A DNA stretch of 64,000 nucleotides from Saccharomyces paradoxus. Lineage: Eukaryota; Ascomycota; Saccharomycetes; Saccharomycetales; Saccharomycetaceae. Of the stretch, positions 50,403 through 61,200 are shown in pieces. Below the pieces are notes generated by a model, which saw only the letters and a program-made list of their open reading frames with translations, did not search any database and was not told where the DNA came from. How positions within the stretch are numbered: the first letter of the stretch is position 1; the number at the start of each line of letters is the position of its first letter. The stretch spans positions 186,001-250,000 of the forward strand of contig NC_047496.1 in NCBI RefSeq assembly GCF_002079055.1. The letters run 5' to 3'. Made by a program: the position numbers and the translations under genes.

Positions 50403-52643
50403 ATGAATTTGTTTTGGCCTTCAGAAACCAAAAAGCAAAATGAAACACCTGGTGGCGATTATACACCCAGGAACTTACCTCCAGCACAAGAGGCTGGCCG
50501 ATTCCTTAATCGAGACATATTCAGAAGTTGTCCACGAGTTTTGGAAAGGCAGTTCGGTGAATGTCTGCATAATAGAACGCATTTAATCAAGGATCTAATT
50601 TCTTCTGGCAATGTTGGATTGGGTCCAATTGAGATAGTTCACATGTCTTACTTGAACAAACATGAAAAAGAAGAATTTGGTGAATATTTCTACGTTACGG
50701 GAGTTGAAGTTTCCGACCCTTCAATACCCGTAGAATTCCTTAAGGTATTAAAGTCGAATCAACGGATCTCCAAAAACATATCGAATAACATCATATCCAC
50801 TTATTGCTGTTTTAATTTTTTCAGCAATCTAGACATCCGTATTAGATACGATGCTGATAATACTTTCCAGACAATGGCAATCGACTGTAACAAGGAAACC
50901 ACTGATCTGACCATGACAGAAAAAATGTGGGAAGAAACGTCCGTAAGCTCCATCATCCGAGCGATCACAACAAATATTAATCCAGAATTAAAACCCCCCG
51001 GTTTATTAGAGTGTCCATTTTACATTGGAAAAGATACTGTATCTTCTTGCAAAAAAATCATAGAATTACTATGCGGCTTCTTACCACGGTCGCTGGACTG
51101 CGGATGGGATTCTACTAAGAGTATGCAAATTACAATTGTCAATAACTATTTAATGTATAGTTTAAAAAGTTTTATTGCAACCACGCCGGGCTTAGTAGAT
51201 TTTACCATCGACCATTTGAAGGGACTTGCCAAGAAAGATCCAATCCATGACATATACTACAAAACGGCTATGATTACCATTTTAGATCACGTTCAAACAA
51301 ATGAGATAGAAATGATAACTATTTTAAATGAGACACTGGACCCGCTTTTATCTCTGCTGAATGATTTACCTCCTCGCGATGCTGATTCAGCACGGTTAAT
51401 GAATTGCATGAGTGACTTGCTGAACATCCAAACAAAATTTTTGTTAAACAGAGAAGACTACGAACTAGCATTAAGCGTCTCTGATACATCAACTGAACTA
51501 GCCTTAGATTCTTTCGAAGCCTGGTACAACTTAGCGAAGTGTCACATCAAAAAGGAGGAGTATGACAAAGCTCTCTTTGCAATAAATTCGATGCCTCGCC
51601 TGCGGAAAAATGATGAATACCTGGAAACAACGTACGGTAGGTTTCTCACCTCCAATTATTATAAAAAACCATTAAATGGCACTCGCCAACATTGCGACCT
51701 AAATTCAACGGAATTCACCAATCTCTGTGGAACGTTAAGAAACTGGAAAGAGGATGAGTTAAAACAGCAAATTTTTGGAAGAATTGCAATGATAAACGAA
51801 AAAAAAATCGGCTATACCAAACAAATTTGGGACGGTATCGCGATAAAGTTGGGCCCCATTTGTGGTCCGCAATCGGTGAATTTGATTAATTATGTCTCAC
51901 CTCAAGAGGTCAAAAATATAAAAAATATTAATCTAATAGCAAGGAACACGATCGGCAAACAGTTGGGATGGTTTAATGGTAAAATATATGGGTTGCTAAT
52001 GGAAATTGTGAACAAGATTGGTTGGAATGGGCTATTAAACATCCGAACAGAAGCTTTCATGATGGAAACTGAATTCTACCAAATGTCTAACAACATTACC
52101 GATGAGAACGGTCATATACCGATGGAAACCCGAAAGAAAAGGTTTTGTGAGAAGTGGCTAGATGATTTATTTTTGGATCTGTACCAAGACCTGAAATTAA
52201 GCAAGATTAGCCTAAACAATAAAGATGAAAAACATAGCGGATTAGAGTGGGAACTTTTAGGTTTGATCATGTTGCGCACCTGGCATTGGGAAGATGCCGT
52301 AGCTTGTCTACGAACAAGTATAGTAGCTCAATTTGACCCCGTAAGTTGTCAGCAGCTACTAAAAATATACCTGCAACCTCCAAATAACATCCAAGAGGTT
52401 ACATTACTAGACACAGATATCGTAATAAGTTTACTGATCAAGAAAATATCATATGATTGCAGGTATTATAATTATTGCCAGATTTTTAATCTGCAACTGC
52501 TAGAAAAACTATGCAACGAATTGGGTATGCATATACTGCGCAACAAGATCCTCGTTCAACCCTCCATAGGAGATGAAATCATGGTCATGATCGATACCAT
52601 GCTTGCGTGGATAGCCGACCTACATCACGCAGCACAACCTTGA
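50403..52643 (+). CDS. CHS6: Chs6, ChAP subunit of the exomer coat
   Basis: A complete 746-residue protein, the expected length. It belongs to the fungal ChAP family (Chs6, Bud7, Bch1, Bch2), built largely from TPR-like helical pairs; DSFEAWYNLAKCHIKKEEYDKALFAI (shown in part, near residues 370-395) is a clear TPR. The N-terminal arm binds Chs5 and the C-terminus includes the exomer cargo surface. The exomer carries chitin synthase Chs3 and other cargo from the trans-Golgi network to the cell surface. Chs6 is the paralogue most specific for Chs3. The start MNLFWPSETKKQ matches the family. No truncation or frame problem seen. Confidence 0.95.
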   Translation: MNLFWPSETKKQNETPGGDYTPRNLPPAQEAGRFLNRDIFRSCPRVLERQFGECLHNRTHLIKDLISSGNVGLGPIEIVHMSYLNKHEKEEFGEYFYVTGVEVSDPSIPVEFLKVLKSNQRISKNISNNIISTYCCFNFFSNLDIRIRYDADNTFQTMAIDCNKETTDLTMTEKMWEETSVSSIIRAITTNINPELKPPGLLECPFYIGKDTVSSCKKIIELLCGFLPRSLDCGWDSTKSMQITIVNNYLMYSLKSFIATTPGLVDFTIDHLKGLAKKDPIHDIYYKTAMITILDHVQTNEIEMITILNETLDPLLSLLNDLPPRDADSARLMNCMSDLLNIQTKFLLNREDYELALSVSDTSTELALDSFEAWYNLAKCHIKKEEYDKALFAINSMPRLRKNDEYLETTYGRFLTSNYYKKPLNGTRQHCDLNSTEFTNLCGTLRNWKEDELKQQIFGRIAMINEKKIGYTKQIWDGIAIKLGPICGPQSVNLINYVSPQEVKNIKNINLIARNTIGKQLGWFNGKIYGLLMEIVNKIGWNGLLNIRTEAFMMETEFYQMSNNITDENGHIPMETRKKRFCEKWLDDLFLDLYQDLKLSKISLNNKDEKHSGLEWELLGLIMLRTWHWEDAVACLRTSIVAQFDPVSCQQLLKIYLQPPNNIQEVTLLDTDIVISLLIKKISYDCRYYNYCQIFNLQLLEKLCNELGMHILRNKILVQPSIGDEIMVMIDTMLAWIADLHHAAQP

Positions 52644-53077
52644 TGAACTAAACGGGTGCTGATATTAATATTTAACCACTGCGGTTAAATGGGCCGAGAG
52701 TAAGGGTAACCGTATATATTTCTTTTTTTTCTCTTTACGTATTGAGCTGGGAAAGAAAATTTTTTTTTGCGAGGGATTGACGGCTAACGCCAAAACACTC
52801 CGAAGAGGATGAGAAAAGCTTGGGCATCGCTCGAAGTCATCGAACGGAACTATTTTGGTTTAAAATTTCACCAAATCTACTTGATAAGGGTAGTTGTAGC
52901 TAGCGTGTTTGAGAAAGGTACGCACAAAATATATTTTACTAGATCTTTATTTTTAGCTTGACATAATACATGCTAATTATTTTAGTTCATTAAAGATTTC
53001 CAAAAAAATTTGTTTTAGTTAGCTTTTAAGAATAGTGGCATTCATTGTTTTGCCCATTTAATTATTAGGAAAAAATT
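52644..53077. other. Intergenic region CHS6/SAP185
   Basis: 434 bp with the CHS6 terminator and the SAP185 promoter. A few poly-T runs (52720-52731, 52760-52768) are present. No recognised binding cluster or RNA gene. Confidence 0.45.
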
Positions 53078-56000
53078 ATGTCAGGGTCCTTCTGGAAGTT
53101 TGGACAAGATTTTAGTTCACAATCTCCGTTATCTAAGCTGCTGAATAGGGCTTTTATCAAGCTTGATGATAAACGTACTAGTACGGAAGCAAAAGAGAAA
53201 ATTGATTCTAATAGCACAGATGAAAATTTGGAAAGCAATTCCTTGAAATCGGAAGACGAGGAAGAAGAGGAATGCGATCTGCCTAGCAGGGAAGAAGACT
53301 ACAAAGCTTATAAACCAAATCTGAGTCTGCTGAACGATCTTTTAGATGATGAAGAGTTATATACTGAACTAATGTGTTCTAACTTCAAGCTACTAATATA
53401 CTTAAAGTACCCTGAAGTATTGTCCAAATTGATAGATTATGTCAGAAATAATACCATACTTGACTCCAGTATTGATAGAGTTATTTCCGAGGAGAGTGAT
53501 TTAGTACATGATGAAGACAAATACATAGCGGAGGATTTTGAGAATGGTAACGCAAAAACGAAAAGCATTGGCGGTATTTCTGAACGAAAAGAACGCACAC
53601 ACAGTGATGAAGAAGAGCAATTGGAAAGCGAAGAGAATGATAATGCCTCTGAGGATACGAGAGTTACTCTTCCCCATGAAATAGAGGAACACGATGATAT
53701 TCGAAGAGCCAGAATAGCTGCTGAAATATTGTCCGCCGACGTATGGCCCATATCATCTGCTTTGATTGAAAACGAAGGGCTCCTGACCAAGCTTTGGTCG
53801 ATCCTCAGGCACCCTTCTCCATTGTCAATTGAGGCATCAACATATTTTATGAAAATAAACGAACGTCTCTTGGACATGAATATGGACGGAATCATCGAAT
53901 TCATACTGAAAAAAGAACACATTGTTGACGATTTCTTGGCACATATAGATAATCCGCCCTTGATGGATTTTCTATTAAAAGTGATATCGACCGATAAGCC
54001 AGAAATATCAAATGGAGCTATCCAACTGTTTAAGGAACAAAATTTGGTTCCAAAGTTGATTAATTTACTCGATCCTGTATTTGATTCTTGCACGCAATCT
54101 GCTGCCGGTGACTTTCTGAAAGCTCTGGTTACCATTAGCGGCAACTGTCCTAATGAAATCACTTCGAGCATCGGACCTAATGAATTAACAAGGCAATTAG
54201 TTTCTGCAAATATGGTGAAACAACTTATGGATATAATGCTCAAGGGAGGTAATTCGTTAAATAATGGCGTTGGGATTATCATTGAGCTGATAAGGAAAAA
54301 CAACTCTGATTATGATGCTATACAGACAAATTATACCACCATTAAATCTCATCCCCCAACAGATAGAGACCCAATTTATTTGGGATATTTGGTTAAAATG
54401 TTTTCGGAACGCATGGCTGATTTTAACAAAATACTAACTGAAAAGAAGATTCCTCTTTTACAGACATCCTATGGGACTATTGAACCGTTGGGATTTGAAA
54501 GATTCAAGATATGCGAACTTATTGCTGAACTGTTACACTGCTCAAACATGACTTTATTGAATGAACCGAACGCCTATGATGTTGTAAGAGAGCGTGATAT
54601 CGAAAGAGAGAGAATCTTCAATTCACAAGATTGCGCGAATTCTAACGATTGTAGTGAATCAAAAGAAAATGAAGATGTCAACGGAGGCGATGCTAATGAT
54701 GAAGAGGAAGATGATACAAATCAGGTAGAATCTGCTGGCACCTCAATTGATGGGGAAGAAGTTATCGATAAGTTAAATTCTTTACAGATAGAATCTAATA
54801 AAGTAAACCAGAAAATGAATAATGAAGAGCAAAGTAGTTCAATGCCAGATTTCAGCAATGGTGATCTAGATGACGAAGAAAATGAAAATCCATTTGAACC
54901 CCAATATTCAGACGTCATTCTAGATTCTTCTGACATGGAGAAAAAATTTCGCATTTCTCCTAACATTGGAGATCAACTGAAAATCGCTTTACAAGATACC
55001 GGGGTGGTAGATACTATGCTCGAAATGTTTTTTCACTTCCAGTGGAATAATTTTCTTCATAACGTAGTCTACGATGTCGTTCAGCAGATTTTCAATGGTC
55101 CACTCAAAATAGGTTATAATAGGTTCCTTTTAGGCGATCTCCTAATCAACATCCGTTTAACCGATATGATTATTAAAGGAAACAATGAATGCACAGAATA
55201 TGAGAAAGCACACGATACCAGACTTGGATATATGGGCCACCTGACTCTAATTGCGGAAGAAGTCACCAAATTTACTGCATACATTGAAGAGATGAACATT
55301 AGCTTTGAAAACACTGAAGTAATGAGTTCTTTATTCGAGAGTAAATGGATTACATATACCGAGGATGTTTTAGAGGATTTAAAGGAAAAATACAACGCCA
55401 TATTAGGTGATATCGCCGAAGAAGGAGACATGTTGGAAAATGAAGAAGAGGATACTGTTTACGGCAAGGGAGCGCATCCTATGGGAACCGTTGATGACTA
55501 TATTAATGACATAATGCAAATGGACAATGTACGGTGTCAACCAGTGGAAGATGATGAAGGAGAAGGGTATGTTAGTTTTGATGAAGATGAACCCCAAGAA
55601 TATTGTAACGACGATTCTGTCAGAAACAAGGAATCTGACTCATCAAAAGGTGAACGTGACCACCAAGAGCACCTATATTACGAGTACGTCAGTGAAGATG
55701 GTACAAAAACAAGGTTGAACTTCGACTCTGGTTGTGATTCCACGGAACAAGCTACAGATGAAGTGGATGGCGACGATAAGATACCACTGAAGCTCAAACG
55801 AAGTTTTACGGACGCGTGCAAATCTGAAATAATACTGAATAATACCGTTCATACTAAAGAAGAAAGTGAATTTCAATTTAGCACCGAATTTAGCGACGGC
55901 TGGGAGTCATCACCTTCTAATTCAATACCTAAGAGAGTTTCCCCGTCGAAAAATGACATGAACTCACCTGTGTTTCAGCATCAGTTTGAACTTCATAGTC

Positions 56001-56263
56001 CCACTGATGAACGTAGCGGTCATAAGGGTGAAATATCAAGCGCCGGTGGCCATGACTACGACGTAGATGAGTACGACGAATTGAGCGACGACAGCGATGA
56101 AGAGTACGATAACTGCGAAGATGAAGACAGTTTAGATTATGCTGATTCCAACGCATATGCATTGTGTAGGTCCAAAAGTAAGGACAAGATATCATGGGAT
56201 GAAGAAGAGCAGGCACGATTAATGGGTGTTGTAAAATTTAATACGGAGCATTACAGGGACTAG
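53078..56263 (+). CDS. SAP185: Sap185, Sit4 phosphatase-associated protein
   Basis: A complete 1,061-residue protein (about 1,058 in S. cerevisiae). The SAPS domain covers most of residues 210-830, with helical repeats such as SALIENEGLLTKLWSILRHP, LSIEASTYFMKINERLLD and FMDFLLKVISTDKPEI-like segments. Acidic low-complexity stretches interrupt it (about residues 150-195 and 515-560), and another covers the C-terminus (SDDSDEEYDNCEDEDSLDYAD). Sap185 binds the PP2A-like phosphatase Sit4 and helps in G1 progression and TOR signalling; Sap190 is its paralogue. It precedes PHS1 on the same strand. Long opposite-strand frames overlapping this gene are shadows of its codon bias. Confidence 0.95.
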   Translation: MSGSFWKFGQDFSSQSPLSKLLNRAFIKLDDKRTSTEAKEKIDSNSTDENLESNSLKSEDEEEEECDLPSREEDYKAYKPNLSLLNDLLDDEELYTELMCSNFKLLIYLKYPEVLSKLIDYVRNNTILDSSIDRVISEESDLVHDEDKYIAEDFENGNAKTKSIGGISERKERTHSDEEEQLESEENDNASEDTRVTLPHEIEEHDDIRRARIAAEILSADVWPISSALIENEGLLTKLWSILRHPSPLSIEASTYFMKINERLLDMNMDGIIEFILKKEHIVDDFLAHIDNPPLMDFLLKVISTDKPEISNGAIQLFKEQNLVPKLINLLDPVFDSCTQSAAGDFLKALVTISGNCPNEITSSIGPNELTRQLVSANMVKQLMDIMLKGGNSLNNGVGIIIELIRKNNSDYDAIQTNYTTIKSHPPTDRDPIYLGYLVKMFSERMADFNKILTEKKIPLLQTSYGTIEPLGFERFKICELIAELLHCSNMTLLNEPNAYDVVRERDIERERIFNSQDCANSNDCSESKENEDVNGGDANDEEEDDTNQVESAGTSIDGEEVIDKLNSLQIESNKVNQKMNNEEQSSSMPDFSNGDLDDEENENPFEPQYSDVILDSSDMEKKFRISPNIGDQLKIALQDTGVVDTMLEMFFHFQWNNFLHNVVYDVVQQIFNGPLKIGYNRFLLGDLLINIRLTDMIIKGNNECTEYEKAHDTRLGYMGHLTLIAEEVTKFTAYIEEMNISFENTEVMSSLFESKWITYTEDVLEDLKEKYNAILGDIAEEGDMLENEEEDTVYGKGAHPMGTVDDYINDIMQMDNVRCQPVEDDEGEGYVSFDEDEPQEYCNDDSVRNKESDSSKGERDHQEHLYYEYVSEDGTKTRLNFDSGCDSTEQATDEVDGDDKIPLKLKRSFTDACKSEIILNNTVHTKEESEFQFSTEFSDGWESSPSNSIPKRVSPSKNDMNSPVFQHQFELHSPTDERSGHKGEISSAGGHDYDVDEYDELSDDSDEEYDNCEDEDSLDYADSNAYALCRSKSKDKISWDEEEQARLMGVVKFNTEHYRD

Positions 56264-56601
56264 GAAATACTAATTAAATAATTCTAATAGTAATAATGAT
56301 TATAATAATAAGAAAAAATAATTGTACAGCAAAACGTGTACATTCCTAATCCACAATCGTTTGATACCCTTATAAAGTTTAGGGTTTCCTTCAGTTGCCC
56401 CATTGCAACGTTGCCCACTTGACGACGTCCTTGGGTTACTTGGTAACCGAAAACGAAAAAGGCGTTTTCATTTTCGTGTAGTTTTTTCCGAATTTCCGTT
56501 GAATTTATATAAACTCACAATTGATTCATCAAGACCTTCAAAAATATAAAACAATTTCATCATCGAACGTAAAGAAAAATAACTTCAAACATATTTACAG
56601 A
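56264..56601. other. Intergenic region SAP185/PHS1 with two adjacent dyads
   Basis: 338 bp. Two inverted repeats touch each other: GGTTAC-TTG-GTAACC at 56434-56448 and GAAAACG-AAAAAGG-CGTTTTC at 56449-56469, about 130-170 bp before the PHS1 ATG. They look like protein-binding dyads rather than a terminator. No other feature was seen. Confidence 0.6.
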
Positions 56602-57255
56602 ATGTCGAAAAAACTTGCATCTCCATTGTCCTTCTTACCCCTTTATAATTTGTTTTCTGCTGTTGGTTGGTCTTATTTGCTTTACTTAGTCATTTCCCTA
56701 TATCCAAAAATTGGTCAGCCAGCATTTTTCTACCAAACTAAAAATATCGCTACCGTTATTCAATGTGGTGCCACAATCGAGATCATAAACTCATTGTTAG
56801 GAATCGTGCGTTCCCCATTGCTGACCACTGTTGCCCAGGTGTCTTCAAGGCTACTAGTTGTCCTCGGCATCTTCCAATTGCTGCCAAACACAAGTGGCGT
56901 TCAATCAATTGTTTACATAACATTGTTATTGGCATGGTCTATAACTGAGATCGTCAGATACTTATATTATTTTTTCACTTTGGTGTTTAAGAATGGCGCG
57001 CCCAAGATCGTAGTTCTATTAAGATATAATTTGTTCTGGATTTTGTACCCTACCGGTGTCGCCAGCGAACTACGCATTATTTACTGTGCTTTAAATGCCG
57101 CTGAAACTCAGTATTCCTTACTTTACAAAAGATTATTGGTGGCTGCGATGCTCACTTATATTCCAGGCTTCCCAATGCTCTTCTTACACATGGTAACACA
57201 AAGAAGAAAAGTCATGAAAAATCTAAGATCTTCATTTGGGAAGAAGCTAATATGA
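56602..57255 (+). CDS. PHS1: Phs1, 3-hydroxyacyl-CoA dehydratase of very-long-chain fatty acid synthesis
   Basis: A complete 217-residue ER membrane protein, the expected length, starting MSKKLASPLSFLPLYNL. Six or so hydrophobic helices span the chain. The catalytic residues Tyr149 and Glu156 of the family are present (WILYPTGVASELRIIY, residues 146-161). The C-terminus RSSFGKKLI has a Lys-Lys pair of ER-retention type. It removes water from 3-hydroxyacyl-CoA, the third step of each elongation cycle with Elo, Ifa38 and Tsc13, and supplies C26 chains for sphingolipids. The gene is essential. The frame is open upstream but the first ATG is at 56602. Confidence 0.97.
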   Translation: MSKKLASPLSFLPLYNLFSAVGWSYLLYLVISLYPKIGQPAFFYQTKNIATVIQCGATIEIINSLLGIVRSPLLTTVAQVSSRLLVVLGIFQLLPNTSGVQSIVYITLLLAWSITEIVRYLYYFFTLVFKNGAPKIVVLLRYNLFWILYPTGVASELRIIYCALNAAETQYSLLYKRLLVAAMLTYIPGFPMLFLHMVTQRRKVMKNLRSSFGKKLI

Positions 57256-57438
57256 GTCCTTTAGATAGACTTCTTTTATATTTTCTATAAAATACTAAAC
57301 TTCATGCTGAAATTGCTTCAACTATCTTAATTATATCGCCGGTATGTTGCGGTGCACGGGCTTTATATTCAGCAAAATTGCGAAGAGTAGCCGGATTAGA
57401 AAGCTTTAGAAAAGATATCGAAGCACACTTGATTTTAA

Positions 57439-57984
<546 letters not shown>

Positions 57985-58261
57985 TTTTAGGGGTATATAT
58001 ACATATATATATACGCGTATGTATAAGATCATGTAAATAACAATGAAATTTCATACCCTTCTCCGGGGCCCCAATAGCCATTCAATTCCAGACCGACACG
58101 TTTTTTCGTTCTTGATTTGAAATTTCATCAAGTTTACTAAAAATAAGTATAGGATTAAATCAGATAATCGATTCACCAAAGAAAAAAAAACTAGGGCAGA
58201 GAGGTGACCATTACTACGAGACACTAAACATAATATCAAAATAGTTCGAATCTACCTTCAA

Positions 58262-61200
58262 ATGCCCTTTTTGAGGAAAATAGCGGGAACAGCACATACA
58301 CATTCTAGGTCTGATTCGAACTCATCAGTCAAATTCGGCCATCAGCCGACCAGTTCAATCGCATCAAGCAAAAGCTCAAGCAAAAGCCCCCGTGCAACCT
58401 CTCGAAAAAGCATTTATGATGATATCAGAAGTCAATTTCCCAACCTAACCCCCAGCTCTACTACTTCACAGTTTTACGAAAGCACGCCAGCTACTGAACA
58501 ATCCTTTAATTGGACAACAGAAGACCACATCTCAGCTGGAACCCTTGAAACTCCAACTAGCCTTACAAACACTTCATATAAGAATGAGAATGCGCCTGGG
58601 AGCCTTTCTGATTCAAGGAAGTCCTCTGGTGGTAACAGCCTAAATAGCTTATCGTTTGATAAGCTAATTCTATCGTGGGATCCTACAGATCCTGATGAAT
58701 GGACAATGCATCGCGTCACTTCGTGGTTTAAATTCCACGATTTTCCAGAATCCTGGATATTATTTTTCAAAAAGCATCAATTGTTTGGCCACAGGTTCAT
58801 TAAGCTGCTTGCGTATGATAATTTCGCTGTTTATGAAAAGTATTTACCGCAGACGAAAACTGCTTCATATACCAAGTTTCAACAGTTACTGAAAAAAACG
58901 ATGACCAAGAATGTAACAAATAGCCACATTCGTCAGAAGAGCGCGACCAAATTCAAAGGTTCCAGGTCTTCCAGTGAATCAATTAAATCAAAATTGAAAA
59001 ATAGTAAATCACAAGAAGATATTTCAAATTCTAGATCAACTTCTGAATCTGCATTAAGCCCAACAAAATCAGGCCCCTCCAAATCGGATGAAAAGAATTT
59101 TTTACATTCTACTCAAACACACCAGAAGACTAAAAGCGCAAGTTCACTATACAGAAGAAGTTTTATATCTCTAAGAGGCTCATCATCAAGCAATGCTTCC
59201 TCAGTGAAATCACCTTCAAACATTAAATTAAGTATACCGGCTCGGCCACACTCAATTATTGAATCTAACAATACACTTACCAGGTCAGCGACCCCACCCG
59301 CATCTCCTTCATATCCTAGCATTTTTAGAAGACATCATAAAAGTAGTTCATCTGAGTCGTCATTATTAAATTCCCTTTTCGGTGCCGGTATAGGCGAGGA
59401 ACCTTCTACCAAGCCTAATCCGCAAGGTCATAGTTTGTCCAGTGAAAATTTGGCTAAAGGAAAATCAAAACACTATGAAACTAACGTGTCTTCACCTTTA
59501 AAACAATCTTCACGACCCACTTCAGATGATAAAGGTAATTTATGGAATAAATTCAAAAGAAAAAGCCAAATAGGAGTTCCCAGCCCAAATACGGTAGCTC
59601 ATGTAGCATCTCAAGCAGCTCCGTCTTTAAAATCAAATTCAAGCACTGCCACTTTAACTGTACAAACGGGAGATGTAGCTGTACCATCACCATCTTCATC
59701 GCCACCGCTGATGCCCAAAATTTCAAACAAAAGTTTGGAGGTTACCAACACCGAAGGTACACCTGAACTTTCTTCAACTACGACGTCTTCTAAAGAAACA
59801 TACCTCGGTGGTGGTAATACAGACAAGACAGTTCCAGCGCCAGTAAATAATCAAAAATACAGTGTAAAAAACTTTCTATTGGAACAAAAATTTTATCCTA
59901 TGAAGAAGACAACGTTAAATGATAATGAAAACAAATATATTTTAGTTACCAAGGATAATATTAATTTTATTCCAGTGAACTTGAAAAGTGTGAAAAGATT
60001 ATCTAATTTCAAAGAGGCTGCTCTCACAAAATTAGGAGTCAATCACAAAAATGTCACATTTCATATGACAGACTTTGATTGCGACATTGGTGCTGCCATT
60101 CCAGATGATACTTTGGAATTCTTAAGGAAAAGCTTGTTTTTGAACACTTCTGGAAAAATTTATGTCAAAGACCAAATGAAACTCCAACAGAAACCGAAGG
60201 CTGCTCCTTTCAGTTCAGAAAATAATGTTCCTTTAAAGTCGGTAAAAAGCAAGAGTTCAATGAGATCCGGGACAAGCAGTTTGATAGCATCAACCGATGA
60301 TGTTTCCATTGTCACTTCTTCTTCTGATATAACATCATTTGATGAACACACGTCAGGGAGTGGGCGCAGATATCCACAAACTCCTAGTTATTACTACGAT
60401 AGGGTTCCCAATACTAATGCCAACGAGGAATTGAATTATTGGAATATTAAGGAAGTTCTTTCCCATGAGGAGAATGCACCTAAACTGGTGTTTAAAACAA
60501 GTCCAAAACTAGAACTCAACCTACCAGATAAAGCAAATAAATTGAACATTCCGACACCCATAACAGAAAATGAAAGCAAGAGTAGTTTTCAAGTGCTAAG
60601 AAAAGACGAGGGAACTGAAATTGATTTCAATCATCGGAGAGAGTCGCCTTATACAAAACCGGAATTGGCACCAAAAAGAGAAGCTCCAAAGCCTCCTACA
60701 AACACTTCTCCTCAGAGGACGCTATCAACTTCTAAACAGAGTAAACCAATTCGCCTAGTGAGGGCGAGTACAAAGATTTCGAGAAGTAAAAGATCTAAAC
60801 CATTGCCGCCACAATTATTATCTTCTCCTATAGAGGCTAGCAGCTCGTCTCCTGATTCACTTACTTCCTCGTATACCCCGGCTTCGACTCATGTTCTAAT
60901 ACCGCAACCTTATAAGGGTGCAAACGATTCTAAGCGCAGATTGAAAACAGACCAGGACTCCACTAGTACTTCCCCCTCTTTGAAATTGAAACAAAAAGTG
61001 AATCGCTCAAATTCAACTGTATCAACTTCGAACTCAATCTTCTATTCTCCCTCACCATTACTAAAAAGAGGAAACTCAAAAAGAGTTGTTTCATCAACAT
61101 CTGCAGCAGATATATTTGAAGAAAATGAAATAACATTCGCAGATGCGCCCCCAATGTCTGACAGTGATGAAAGTAGTGATAATGATTCCAGTTCATCCGA

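Noticed and set aside
53437-54303. 288-codon minus-strand frame opposite SAP185
   Set aside because: It lies entirely inside SAP185 on the other strand and has no domain; a shadow frame.
56521-56601. PHS1 extension of 27 residues
   Set aside because: It opens with TTG and has no ATG; the accepted start MSKKLASPL at 56602 fits the family.
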